Below are positions 56,093 through 64,000 of a DNA stretch of 64,000 nt, piece after piece. The notes under the pieces are model-generated. The model did no database searches. It was not told where the DNA came from and saw only the letters and a list, made by a program, of their open reading frames with translations. Within the stretch, counting starts at the first letter, position 1. Each line of letters starts with the position of its first letter. The stretch comes from Blastocatellia bacterium (GTDB lineage: Bacteria > Acidobacteriota > Blastocatellia > UBA7656 > JADIYM01). The DNA is taken from assembly GCA_016705245.1 (NCBI GenBank), contig JADIYM010000002.1, positions 310,001-374,000 of the forward strand, in the 5' to 3' direction. A program made the position numbers and the translations under genes.

Positions 56093-56330
56093 CCGGCGGC
56101 GAGATTGACGGACAGGGCGGAGACTCGTCCACACGGTCGTGACTGACTGACGGTGTGGCCCCACCGGGACGAGGGATCGCGGCCGCGCGAACCGGTCGAG
56201 GCGAGACCCGTCAAGTCGTCACGTCGCGATAGTTGCAGATGGGGCACTGCACCCGACGCGCCGCTATGCACCAAAGCCGAATGACTTGGGAACCCGGGCA
56301 AAAACATCCTGCCTGAACCTCCCGGGCCCT

Positions 56331-56375
56331 CAATGAGTAATTCACTAGTTATTTAGTAATTATTGTAAACGTCGG
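56331..56375. promoter_or_regulatory. AT-rich bidirectional control region upstream of the GntR pseudogene
   Basis: A ~40-bp A/T island in an otherwise GC-rich region contains overlapping tagttatttagtaattatt repeats. Such islands upstream of GntR genes of the YtrA type often hold the operator and promoter. I cannot assign exact boxes. On the other strand a 40-codon Cys-rich frame begins at the same point. Confidence 0.4.
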
Positions 56376-56398
56376 CACGTTCGTGGTAATCACCTCTG

Positions 56399-57371
56399 GT
56401 GCGACGGGTTCAACCACCGGAACCGAGCGGATTGGTCCTGCGAAGGGGAAGCGGGCTGCCGGTTTATCTTCAGGTCGTCGACCAGCTCCGGTATCTGATC
56501 ACAGCTGGAAGGTATCGGCCGGGCGATTACCTGCCGCCGATGCGGCAGGTCGCTGAAGAACTGGGTCTGAACCTAAATACAATTCTTCGGGCCTATGCCG
56601 AGCTTCAGCGCGACGGATTGATTCAGAGCACGCGCGGCAAGGGAGCCGTCGTTCGTCCGGCCGGGACCGCTACGGCTGACATTAATCGGCTTTCGGAGCG
56701 GGGCCAGGCTGACAGCGTTGACGCCATGATCTATGCGTCGGTCGAGCACGCACTATCGGCCGGGCTCGATCCGGCAATGATCCTGGCCCGGACTCAGCGC
56801 GCGCTCGATGCCGTTGGGAAACGTGCTCCGGTTGGGCCGCTCCTCGCGCTGTTGATGACGATTCCGTGGCGGGCGAACGTGTACGCCGAGGCGTTAAGGT
56901 CGGTCGGTATCGGACGGGTACGACCGATTTCGACCTGGGAAGAGGCGGTTGGATGTGATCTCGTGATCCGTCCGACCTTTGGCTCGGCCGATCCCGTCCC
57001 GCCGAACGTCGGCGCGCCGACATTGGACGTCGCGTTACTTCTGGACCGAAGGAGCCTGCGCGAGGTTGGTCGAGATCGAACCTGGAAGCTCTGTGCTCGT
57101 GGTTGCTGGAGATGAACGCGTCGCAACATAGCTTGCCGATGCAGTTGCCGGTTACGCCGGTGCCGGTGCGATCCGTCGCGTCGTTGCGGATGCGATCGCC
57201 GAGGATCAGTTCGCCGACGAAAAAGCCATCGTCATCGAGCGGGGGATGCCGCGTGTTTCGGGGATACCGACCGCGCTCTGCCTGATTCAGGCTTCCGGAG
57301 CCTTCCCGGCCTCCATTGCCGAAGCCGTGGAAGCTGCGATCCGACCCACTGGATCGGCTGGTGCCCTCTAG
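56399..57371 (+). pseudogene. GntR-family transcriptional regulator, broken by a frameshift and a stop codon
   Basis: The N-terminal ~75 residues are a GntR winged helix: SGLPVYLQVVDQLRYLITAG, then PPMRQVAEELGLNLNTILRA and ELQRDGLIQSTRGKGAVV. A C-terminal domain with ISTWEEAVGCDLVIRPTF follows. The frame breaks near 57068 (one surplus base): removing it gives VEIEPGSSVLVVAGDERVAT, but a TAG at 57129-57131 then interrupts before LADAVAGYAGAGAIRRVV; the natural end would be the stop at 57369-57371, 324 codons in total. Two separate lesions point to true decay rather than one sequencing error. The regulated genes are unknown. If only the 238-residue open frame is translated, the DNA-binding domain remains intact but the effector domain is truncated. 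Confidence 0.75.
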
Positions 57372-57544
57372 CGGTTCCCGTGTCTTTCGTTCCTGGAGCG
57401 GCCAACGAGCACGCACGTTACCAGGCGGAGGTGGAAGGCCCATCGCGTCTGCAGCGATAGCCTCATCTGTCGTCCTATGCCGAGGTTGTGGCCTCGAGCG
57501 AGCGAATGGGCCCCCCCCCGTTCGGTCCAGCCGGAAGTTTTCCG

Positions 57545-57588
57545 TTGACGACTGACCCCGGTCGGTTATTTTCCGACCAGCGGTCAGT
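57545..57588 (+). promoter_or_regulatory. TetR operator overlapping the tetR promoter
   Basis: Inverted repeat 57551-57588: arms ACTGACCCCGGTCGG and CCGACCAGCGGTCAGT are complementary apart from one or two positions around an AT-rich centre (ttatttt). A candidate -35 (TTGACG, 57545-57550) and -10 (TATTTT, 57567-57572, 16-bp spacer) lie inside it, so repressor binding would block this promoter. The TetR gene begins 12 bp downstream. Confidence 0.75.
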
Positions 57589-57599
57589 AAAAGCGAGGT

Positions 57600-58274
57600 G
57601 TGCGGTGGCAGTATCGATCCGACAGAGCCCGCAATACCGAGCACAAGCTGGAGCGGCGTGAAGCGCTGCTTGCGGCTGCGCGGGAGCTCTGGGATATGGG
57701 GACTTACGAGTCCACTACCATGGCCGGAATCGGCCAGCGCGCGGGCGTTTCCAAGGCGACCGTGTACTTGTATTTCGACACCAAGGAGCAGTTGCTGCTC
57801 GAGATCCTCCGGGAGAAGCTCGAGTCCTGGTTCTCGGCGATCGACGCAGCTCTCGATGCATCGTTCGGTTCGTGGAGCAGTGATCGCGCTGCGCGCGAGA
57901 TTGCGCTCTCTTTCGAGGGCCGTCGTTCGCTCGTGCGACTTTTGAGCGCCCTCGAGGCCGTCATTGAGTACAACGTCGACGTCGATACGCTTCGCGTCTT
58001 CAAGCGATGGCTCGCGGGTCGAATGACTGCAACGGGGCAGCGCCTCGAGCGGCGAATTACCTTTCTTCGTCCTGGCGATGGTGTGCGAATCCTCGTCCAG
58101 ATGCGCGCCTTCCTGCTCGGACTTGCCGTGATGACATCACCGTCCCCGGCAGTCGAGCGGGTCATCGCTGACGACCGGACGCTCTCTATGTTCGCACTCG
58201 ACTTCGATAGAGAATTCACGGATGGACTGCGCACCCTTTTGCGGGGCTACGAGGCGGGCGGGGCAGCGACCTGA
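57600..58274 (+). CDS. TetR/AcrR-family transcriptional regulator
   Basis: 224 aa from GTG 57600. The N-terminal HTH is standard: REALLAAARELWDMGTYEST, then MAGIGQRAGVSKATVYLYFD, with Lys/Tyr/Phe at the recognition helix end. The ligand-binding domain (about 80-224) is variable and includes FEGRRSLVRLLSALEAVIEYN. It has a near-perfect 15-bp-arm operator overlapping its own promoter, which argues for autorepression. Such regulators usually control efflux pumps or degradative enzymes; the adjacent SDR gene on the same strand, now a remnant, is the natural former target. The ligand is unknown. Confidence 0.9.
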   Translation: MRWQYRSDRARNTEHKLERREALLAAARELWDMGTYESTTMAGIGQRAGVSKATVYLYFDTKEQLLLEILREKLESWFSAIDAALDASFGSWSSDRAAREIALSFEGRRSLVRLLSALEAVIEYNVDVDTLRVFKRWLAGRMTATGQRLERRITFLRPGDGVRILVQMRAFLLGLAVMTSPSPAVERVIADDRTLSMFALDFDREFTDGLRTLLRGYEAGGAAT

Positions 58275-58777
58275 GGTCCAGAACGCTTATCGTTACCGGG
58301 TCGTCCACTCGAATTGGAAAAGCGACGGTCCTTCGCATGCACGATGCGGGATGGACGTTGTCGCTTCCGATGCGATCGGGGACCGGGCGGAATGGGTGCC
58401 GTCGAGCGACGGTTTTGCCTGTCCACGACTTTACGTGACGGACCTCCCGTCGATCCGTCGGGGGGAGGGTGACGTTTCCGCTCTACAGTGTCTACCGAGC
58501 CACGAAGTGGACAGTCGAAGAAGTCATTTAATCGCTGCAGTTTGAGCTGCGACAGTTCAATCGTCGCGTGAAGATCCTGGAGTCTGGGCCGGTTCGAACG
58601 GACTTATACAGCCGGTCTATGGATATTACTCGAAAAGAAGGACTTACCGACTATGACGGGTTTACGGCGCGGTCAATAGCTGACATGAAATGCCGCGGCG
58701 AAACAGCTCCCGGCCATGAGCTGGTCACAAGTGCTATTCAACGAGCGCTTACAGATGTCTTCTGGAAGCTCAGGTAA
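58271..58777 (+). pseudogene. Short-chain dehydrogenase/reductase remnant
   Basis: A single frame beginning at 58271 reads RTLIVTGSSTRIGKATVLRM (degenerate TGxxxGIG Rossmann turn) and later FPLYSVYRATKWTVEEVI, with the YxxxK active site, then RVKILESGPVRTDLYSRSMD and APGHELVTSAIQRALTD, typical SDR C-terminal sequence. The frame has an in-frame TGA after VHDFT and a TAA after VEEVI. About 80 residues between the Rossmann turn and the active site are missing. It is therefore a decayed SDR with an internal deletion. It follows tetR directly, reading the same way, so tetR-SDR was probably an operon. The intact SDR at 61.7 kb is from a different subgroup. Confidence 0.7.
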
Positions 58778-58861
58778 AGGGCGAACTTGTTGCCGCAGCT
58801 GATGCTGCGGAACTTCGCCGGACGCCGCCCATCGGACCATTGTTTGAGTTGTGGTCCTGCG

Positions 58862-61354
58862 TTAAGTGACCTGTTCCTGCAGATTCGAACGCCGGCCACG
58901 ACCGAGGAAGAGTCCCGCGATAGTAATTGCAATCGCGACGCAGGTTACGACCGATCCGATGGTCAACGAGCGCGGACGATACGACATTTTGACGACCTGA
59001 CTGCCTGAATTGAGCCGAACCGCACGCACAACGCCGTTTGCTCGCTCGACCGGCACCTCAAGCCCGTCAACCGTCGCTATCCAGCCTTTAGCCCATGCAT
59101 CATTGACAACGAGCCACCCACCGTCACGGCCGCACGTAGCCTGAAGCACAAGTGTCGACGGTGACTCGCCAACAACGACGATAGAATCATCCGCATAATC
59201 CGGGGCTGTCGATTCTGACTGCACCACGAGACTCTCTGACTCAGCTTCGGCGGATGGTGCGCTGGCTGGGTCCGGTTGATCGTCCGCCGATAGTTCCAGC
59301 AGTACTTGAGTAGCCGGATCGCTACTCGGTGAAAAGAAAGAAGATAGCTGGTCATCGAACAGCGCGCGTCGCACCGCGTGATGGACGATTCGGAAGCGTG
59401 GAGCAGAATCGGCAATACGCCAGTGAGCCATTGCCGGGAGTCGCTCGAGGCGCTGCATCAATGCGACGTCCGGCGGCTGCGGTTCGAACGGCACTATGAT
59501 GTCCGACACTCCGAGCCGCGAAAGGGCACGGCGGCGTTCGGTCACCGACGCAGCTTCGTATCTGCCGATGAGCAGACTGTAGGCCTGCGGTCGAAGCAAG
59601 GCCAGATCGGTCGTCAAAGCGTCGCTGATACCCAAGCCTGTAGCGTACACGGGAAACGCGGCCCCGTAGATCGACCCCGCAGCCGCGCGGGAGACGCCGT
59701 CGGGTCCTCGATACGACTTGGCGACATCCGGTGAATACGCGAGGCTGTCCTCGGCGCTCACGAAGACACGACCGTTGCCAGTGGTGGAACCGATCCACTC
59801 GGGGTCCGCGAGAGCGGACCTGTCGATGGTCGGAATGAGTCTCGGCGGCGCGGAAATCAGGAGTGGCACGACTGCCAATGCCGCAAGACCGGCCATCCGC
59901 AGTCGGTCTGGACTTTCGTACCGCGAGATAGCGAAGACGATAAGGGCGGTGATTGCCGAATAGGCTAGAAGCACGCCGCCTCCGGTCAAGAGTCGGTCGG
60001 CCAACTCCCCAACCACGGATTCGGATCGCGAGATCCCAGCCATTGAAGCAAAGAGAGCGATCGTGGAACTCGACGAGCCTGCAACTCCGACACTGATCGC
60101 ACCCGCGGACAAGACGAGCCCGAGTGCGGAGACTCCGAGTGCGAGCAATCTTGAGGCTCGATAAGCCGGACCAGACCTAAGCGTCTCGACGCCGTTGCAG
60201 ACAAGTGCCGCAATTGCGAGAGCCGCGAGGCAGACGAACTTGGAAGGGAATCTCGCCATCGTTCCCCCCGGGACGTGTTCGCGAAGAAAAGGCAGAATCG
60301 GCGTGTAGTCTCCGAGTGCGAGAACAATCGCCACGACCAGGGCGCTCAGCCACAGGCGCGATACTATTCGCCGACAACTATCGGGATCACCCAGGGCAGC
60401 CGCCCCGATCGAGAGCGCAGGCAATCCGACGAAGATGGAGAGGACGAGAGGATCGCGTCCCCCATTCAGCGCCCGGTACCACGCCGGAGATTCCGACGCC
60501 GGACCCAGGGGCGAGCCATAGAGCCCGCCAATCAGCGCCTCGAGAAGCGTGGCCGGATGCAGCGACCACGCGTCGAGGACAAGACCACCACCGCGCGCAG
60601 AGGCGACGCTCGCTTCGACGAGTGGAATGAGTTGTATGCAGGCGAGCGCAACACCAATGCCTACTCCGACGGCGACTCTCCCCAGGATTCCTGGCCGGTC
60701 AGATGTCGCGGTCGCCACGGCAATCACCGCGGCCGTCACGACCGTCGCCGCAAATGTGATCGGTTCTCCAGCGAGTGCCTGGAGGGCGACGGCGAGGGCG
60801 AGCACGCTCACTCGGGACGTCTCAGAAGTGTCAGCCGTTCGTAGAGCTGCGAGCACGACCCACGGTGCGAGCGCCGCACTCCAACCGAGGTTCAACATGT
60901 TTGCCGCCGAAAGGATCGGCCCGCAAAGCGCATAAAAAGTGGCGCCGCCCAGAGCCGCGAGGAACTCCGAACGCCGCCGGAACAGAAGGAGCGCGCCCGC
61001 GAACGCGACGGGTATCGCAAGCGAGACACTGAGGTTCAGTCCGAGTGTTTCAGGGAGAAGGAGACGAAGAAGTACCGTTGGAGGAAAGAGGAGCTGAAGC
61101 GTAGGGTCACTAATGGCCGAGAACCCGAGCCCCGACTCGGCGTTCCAGAGAGGAAGGTGTCCAGAGGCAATCGTCCTGCGCATCCAGCGTGAGAAAGGAA
61201 GGCTGTAATGCGCGAGATCACGAAAATGCACGATCGAACTTGTCGAAACGGTGTGCGCGATCGTCAACAGGACTGCAGTGCAGGCAACGGCAAGACCAAG
61301 CCAGTCAAGTCGCTTCGAGTTCCATCGAACCTCATGTGAATTGTTAATACTCAT
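58862..61354 (-). CDS. YfhO-like polytopic membrane protein
   Basis: 830 aa. About 12 hydrophobic helices: the first (LGLAVACTAVLLTIAHTVST), a loop rich in conserved residues (FRDLAHYSLPFSRWMRRTIA, LPLWNAESGLGFSAISDP), further helices to about residue 480, and a periplasmic C-terminal domain (about 490-790) followed by one last helix (LTIGSVVTCVAIAITIAGLF). The loop and C-terminal sequence GGWLVVNDAWAKGWIATVDG fit the bacterial YfhO membrane family. In Firmicutes, YfhO-type proteins modify lipoteichoic acid with sugars; here a GT-C-like glycosyltransfer to envelope glycan is possible but unproven. The tail is basic (GRGRRSNLQEQVT). Confidence 0.82.
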   Translation of the reverse strand: MSINNSHEVRWNSKRLDWLGLAVACTAVLLTIAHTVSTSSIVHFRDLAHYSLPFSRWMRRTIASGHLPLWNAESGLGFSAISDPTLQLLFPPTVLLRLLLPETLGLNLSVSLAIPVAFAGALLLFRRRSEFLAALGGATFYALCGPILSAANMLNLGWSAALAPWVVLAALRTADTSETSRVSVLALAVALQALAGEPITFAATVVTAAVIAVATATSDRPGILGRVAVGVGIGVALACIQLIPLVEASVASARGGGLVLDAWSLHPATLLEALIGGLYGSPLGPASESPAWYRALNGGRDPLVLSIFVGLPALSIGAAALGDPDSCRRIVSRLWLSALVVAIVLALGDYTPILPFLREHVPGGTMARFPSKFVCLAALAIAALVCNGVETLRSGPAYRASRLLALGVSALGLVLSAGAISVGVAGSSSSTIALFASMAGISRSESVVGELADRLLTGGGVLLAYSAITALIVFAISRYESPDRLRMAGLAALAVVPLLISAPPRLIPTIDRSALADPEWIGSTTGNGRVFVSAEDSLAYSPDVAKSYRGPDGVSRAAAGSIYGAAFPVYATGLGISDALTTDLALLRPQAYSLLIGRYEAASVTERRRALSRLGVSDIIVPFEPQPPDVALMQRLERLPAMAHWRIADSAPRFRIVHHAVRRALFDDQLSSFFSPSSDPATQVLLELSADDQPDPASAPSAEAESESLVVQSESTAPDYADDSIVVVGESPSTLVLQATCGRDGGWLVVNDAWAKGWIATVDGLEVPVERANGVVRAVRLNSGSQVVKMSYRPRSLTIGSVVTCVAIAITIAGLFLGRGRRSNLQEQVT

Positions 61355-61673
61355 TGAGCTACTTTAAAGAGTATTTAGAGGATGATTCCTTGGAAGATAC
61401 TTGAACAGCAGAAAGGTGATTTGGTCGGACTGGTCCGAGTTGATAGGAGCGTCTGAATGCGAGAATGTCGACCAGTACGTGATTCGGAAAGAACAGTGGG
61501 GATTCGTGGCCTGAACTGACCGTCGACAGAGTCGAATTTTGGAAACTCATTCGATCCACCTGTCGCCGGGCTCTTCAGGTTTGACTCGCTTGAAGACGAG
61601 ACCGAGCATTCGTGTTCGACCTGGGCACTTGCGCGACCCGAAGCATGTCCAATACGACCGTAAGCTTTGTTGC
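61355..61673. other. 319-bp spacer between the YfhO-like gene and the SDR gene
   Basis: This spacer is less GC-rich than its neighbours, especially 61355-61420 (ctttaaagagtatttagagg). It should hold the YfhO promoter. I find no clear -35/-10 pair, no hairpin and no credible small gene. Confidence 0.45.
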
Positions 61674-62447
61674 CTAAAGGGTTCGAGTCTGACCTCCGTC
61701 TACGTCAACGATCGACCCGTTGCAATACCCTGCGGCATCCGATGCAAGAAAAGCCACGACTCGAGCGACCTCGTCGGGTTCCCCGAATCGTGAAACGCGC
61801 AGCTTCTGAGCAATTTCGTTGGCAGCGGCGGCTTCCTCGATTCCTCGTTCGTCGGAGATGCGTCGCACACGGTTCACGAGCCGATCCGTGGCGATCGAGC
61901 TCGGGTTCACGGCATTCACGCGAACTCCGTCCTGGACCCCCCGGTCCGCCAGCGCCTTTGTCAGGTTCTGCAGCGCCGCGTTGACCGCTCCACCGATCGT
62001 GAATTCCGCGCTACCGGTTCGACCTCCGATGCCAATGACGTTGACGATCGAGCCGCGCGTAGCCTTCAAATGCGGCCAGGCCGATCGGGCACAACGAACG
62101 GCGCTTCTGAACTTCAGAGAGAATCCAAGATCCCAATCATCGTCGGTAAGCTCCAGGAAGTCGCCACGCTTGGTGTCCCCGGCATTATTGACGAGGAGGT
62201 CCAACCGCCCGAATGTCTCGACGGCAGTCTGAATCGCGAGCGCCGGGACGCGAGAATCTCGGAGGTCTGCGGGAATTACGAATGCTGGCCCGGGAAGCGA
62301 CGCAGCGACTTCCGATAGAAGCTGCTCGGAGCGCGCGACAAGGACGAGCGACATTCCCTCGCGTGAAAGTACCTCGGCAATGGACCGTCCGATTCCACGG
62401 CTCGCGCCCGTGACGAGTGCAGTTCGCCCATTCAGCCCCAATTCCAT
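61674..62447 (-). CDS. Short-chain dehydrogenase/reductase lacking the canonical YxxxK
   Basis: 257 aa. Rossmann turn ALVTGASRGIGRSIAEVL, NNAGDTKRGDFLEL, then the C-terminal glycine-rich DVDGGQTRTL. The usual active-site Ser is in IGGRTGSAEF, but the expected Tyr-x-x-x-Lys is replaced by FTIGGAVNAAL: Phe for Tyr and no Lys four residues on. A related subgroup with an Asn there (IAGSAGNAAL type) is known from annotated genomes, so this is probably a subfamily feature rather than damage. Oxidoreductase activity is uncertain. A perfect 22-bp palindrome lies 135 bp upstream of its start. Confidence 0.85.
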   Translation of the reverse strand: MELGLNGRTALVTGASRGIGRSIAEVLSREGMSLVLVARSEQLLSEVAASLPGPAFVIPADLRDSRVPALAIQTAVETFGRLDLLVNNAGDTKRGDFLELTDDDWDLGFSLKFRSAVRCARSAWPHLKATRGSIVNVIGIGGRTGSAEFTIGGAVNAALQNLTKALADRGVQDGVRVNAVNPSSIATDRLVNRVRRISDERGIEEAAAANEIAQKLRVSRFGEPDEVARVVAFLASDAAGYCNGSIVDVDGGQTRTL

Positions 62448-62581
62448 TGAAACGAACTCCGTCGTAGGCTCGAACTCGAGAGCAGCCGTTCAGGACGCCG
62501 ATCTGATGGGCGCTCACCGTCTGTCGCTGACGTCTTTAATTCGAGGGGGTCAGGGACGTCTACCCGGTCTCTTGATTCGCC

Positions 62582-62603
62582 GAATGTCGGCGCGCCGACA
62601 TTC
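62582..62603. promoter_or_regulatory. Perfect 22-bp palindrome upstream of the SDR gene
   Basis: GAATGTCGGCGCGC followed by its complement forms an exact palindrome centred between 62592 and 62593. It sits 135 bp upstream of the SDR start, in a spacer with no gene, so an operator is plausible. A near-copy lies inside the GntR pseudogene at 57004-57025. Confidence 0.5.
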
Positions 62604-62684
62604 CAGAATTAGATACTGTACCGGGACTCTTGAATCTTGAGCCGGATCGCTGGGGAAGGGTCAGACCGATACCGGAAGCAGAAA

Positions 62685-62715
62685 CGAGAGGGACCCGTTA
62701 CTGGGGCCCCTCTCG
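62685..62715 (-). terminator. Rho-independent terminator of ssb
   Basis: On the minus strand cgagaggggcccc and gggtccctctcg pair around agtaac, followed by tttctgc. It lies 13 bp after the ssb stop. Confidence 0.75.
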
Positions 62716-62727
62716 TATTCGAACCAA

Positions 62728-63171
62728 CTAGAACGGGATGTCGTCGTCGCCGATGGCGTCGCTAGCAGGCGGCGCCTCCCGGGAACCGGACGGTGCCGAG
62801 GGCCTGCCGCCGCCCGCACCGGCAGCCATCTCGTCGCCCCTGGAACCAACGAACTGCATGTCGGTCCCGTTGACCTCGAGACTGGTTCGCTTGTTACCGT
62901 CGCGGTCCGTGTACTCACGCTGGCTGAGCCGACCCTCGATGTAGACCAGCTTTCCCTTCGTGAGGTACTGGTTTGCAAGCTCGGCCTGCTTGCCCCAGAG
63001 GGACACGCGAAACCACGTCGTGATCTCTTCACCCTCGCCACTGTCTCGCCGACCCTTTCGCTCAGAGGTCGCCATAGAGAAATCACAAACGGCCGTGCCC
63101 GAGGGCGTGTACCGCAACTCGGGATCGCGGCCGAGATGCCCGACAATAATGATCTTGTTAAACGAAGCCAT
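62728..63171 (-). CDS. ssb: Single-stranded DNA-binding protein
   Basis: 147 aa. OB-fold N-terminus (MASFNKIIIVGHLGRDPEL, SGTAVCDFSMATSERK, TTWFRVSLWGKQAELANQYL, KGKLVYIEGRLSQREYTDRD) of about 105 residues, then a short Gly/Pro/Ser-rich linker, and the acidic C-terminal tip DDDIPF that binds repair and replication partners. It forms a tetramer on ssDNA. A good ribosome site (ggagg) precedes the ATG. It is divergent from recN across 106 bp. The linker is short compared with E. coli SSB, which is common in this length class. Confidence 0.97.
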   Translation of the reverse strand: MASFNKIIIVGHLGRDPELRYTPSGTAVCDFSMATSERKGRRDSGEGEEITTWFRVSLWGKQAELANQYLTKGKLVYIEGRLSQREYTDRDGNKRTSLEVNGTDMQFVGSRGDEMAAGAGGGRPSAPSGSREAPPASDAIGDDDIPF

Positions 63172-63277
63172 TTCTTCCTCCGAAGTCTTTCGTGGCGCCT
63201 CTCGGAGGCCAATCTAGCAGACGGCCGCTCAGCCTGTCCAACGCCAGCCTGTGGTAGACTGCCCGCCCGTCGCGCAT

Positions 63278-64000
63278 ATGCTGAAACTGATTCGGATCAG
63301 GAACTTTGCGGTCGTCACCGATGCCTCTCTCGAGCTCGGTCCCGGCCTGAATCTGCTCACGGGAGAGACCGGATCCGGAAAGTCGATTTTCGTCGAAGCC
63401 TTGGGGCTGCTCCTGGGCGCGCGTGCATCGTCCGACGTCGTTCGAGCGGGAGCATCGGCCGCAACAGTCCAGGGAATTTTCGACATCGACGGGAATGCGG
63501 CTGCGCAGGAGGTGCTCGCGGCTGCCGGTATAGATGCTGGCGACGGGGAGCTGATCTTGAGGCGCGAGATCGGTGAGAAGGGGCGAAGTCGCGCTTTTGC
63601 CAACGACGTCGTCGTCACGACATCGCTGCTGCGTCAGCTTCGTCCATCACTCGTCGACATTCACGGACAGGGCGACCAGCAGACGCTGCTCGACCCAACT
63701 TCGCACGGAGAGCTTCTCGACGAGTTTGCAGGGCTGTCGAGTCTTAGAACGGAGGCTGGAGTCCGGCACGCGCACTGGAGCTCCGTGCGAAGGGAATTGG
63801 AGGTTCTCCGCCAGAGCGAATCGGATCGCCTTCAGAGGATCGATGTTCTTTCATTCCAGCTCTCTGAAATTGATCGCGCCTCCATCGCAGCTGGTGAAGA
63901 CGAGACACTGGATCGCGAAAAGCAGTTGCTGACCCACGCCGAGCGCATAACGGAGGCGGCAGGCCAGGCATATGCCGGGCTCTACGACGCCGAAGGCTCG
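63278..64000 (+). CDS. recN: DNA repair protein RecN (3'-truncated by the window)
   Basis: 241 codons, still open at the window edge. ATG 63278 begins MLKLIRIRNFAVVTDASLEL, followed by NLLTGETGSGKSIFVEALGL with the Walker A P-loop. DIHGQGDQQTLLDPTSHGEL carries the Q-loop region common to RecN. The later part is the start of the long coiled coil (WSSVRRELEVLRQSESDRLQ). RecN is an SMC-like ATPase that helps join DNA ends at double-strand breaks. In many bacteria recN closes the ispA-dxs-tlyA cluster; here it is about 40 kb away. Promoter elements are not clear beyond a TAGACT box at about 63255. Confidence 0.95.
   Translation, partial: MLKLIRIRNFAVVTDASLELGPGLNLLTGETGSGKSIFVEALGLLLGARASSDVVRAGASAATVQGIFDIDGNAAAQEVLAAAGIDAGDGELILRREIGEKGRSRAFANDVVVTTSLLRQLRPSLVDIHGQGDQQTLLDPTSHGELLDEFAGLSSLRTEAGVRHAHWSSVRRELEVLRQSESDRLQRIDVLSFQLSEIDRASIAAGEDETLDREKQLLTHAERITEAAGQAYAGLYDAEGS

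Noticed and set aside
55945..56307. 120-codon minus-strand frame starting MFLPGFPSHSA with a good ribosome site
   Set aside because: Runs through the PilZ 3' end and terminator and is Arg/Ser-rich; the opposite gene and terminator are better supported.
61539..61793. 84-codon plus-strand frame near the SDR gene end
   Set aside because: No family similarity, overlaps the SDR 3' end, no ribosome site.

Overview
This 64 kb window is high-GC bacterial chromosome from a diderm (Gram-negative type) organism: it carries an LPS-export permease, an O-antigen ligase, lipoproteins, an ECF sigma/anti-sigma pair and FHA, PEGA and PilZ proteins. The mix resembles Acidobacteriota: a fused alpha/beta branched-chain E1, class III FBPase, short-form methylmalonyl-CoA mutase, an SBBP beta-propeller protein, an M36 peptidase, and CPxCG-type N-termini on membrane proteins. 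That placement is an inference from gene content; there is no rRNA to confirm it. I saw no tRNA, rRNA, CRISPR array, insertion sequence or prophage.

Layout. 1-9 kb: a truncated PEGA protein, MgtE, a zinc alcohol dehydrogenase, a 137-bp tandem repeat array, an FHA-tailed trypsin-like protease, a cupin, RNase HI, and an LptF-LptG fusion. 9-17 kb: an M36 metallopeptidase, sucC, an AlkB-like dioxygenase, methylmalonyl-CoA mutase large subunit, a STAND-like ATPase, miaA and a universal stress protein. 17-21 kb: an isoprenoid/TlyA block (polyprenyl synthase, dxs, tlyA). 21-29 kb: a receiver-HATPase regulator, a cation efflux protein, the fused E1, a secreted protein, a hexapeptide acyltransferase and a large membrane-anchored protein. 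29-34 kb: the SBBP/FG-GAP-like secreted protein, ChrA and a repeat-rich spacer. 34-42 kb: the hslVU-lipoprotein operon, a zinc-ribbon/proline-rich membrane protein, an O-antigen ligase with an inserted PDZ domain overlapping a membrane methyltransferase, and a receiver-GGDEF protein. 42-55 kb: a secreted protein, a thioesterase, class III FBPase, a YjbR-like protein, an rpoE-type sigma / anti-sigma / catalytically dead HtrA operon, a propeller lipoprotein, a histidine kinase and serA. 55-64 kb: a PilZ protein, a decaying accessory stretch (GntR pseudogene, TetR with a clear operator, SDR remnant), a YfhO-like membrane protein, an intact SDR, and divergent ssb and recN.

Two sequence-wide features stand out. 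First, gene ends are decorated with long near-perfect hairpins (arms 22-36 bp) and with a dispersed palindromic repeat family that is amplified in tandem at 3.4-3.9 kb. Second, at least five otherwise intact genes (PEGA protein, lptFG, M36 peptidase, dxs, histidine kinase) each carry exactly one single-base indel. Restoring one base repairs every one of them, so assembly or sequencing error is the likeliest explanation. The GntR and SDR remnants at 56-59 kb carry stops as well and look like real decay.
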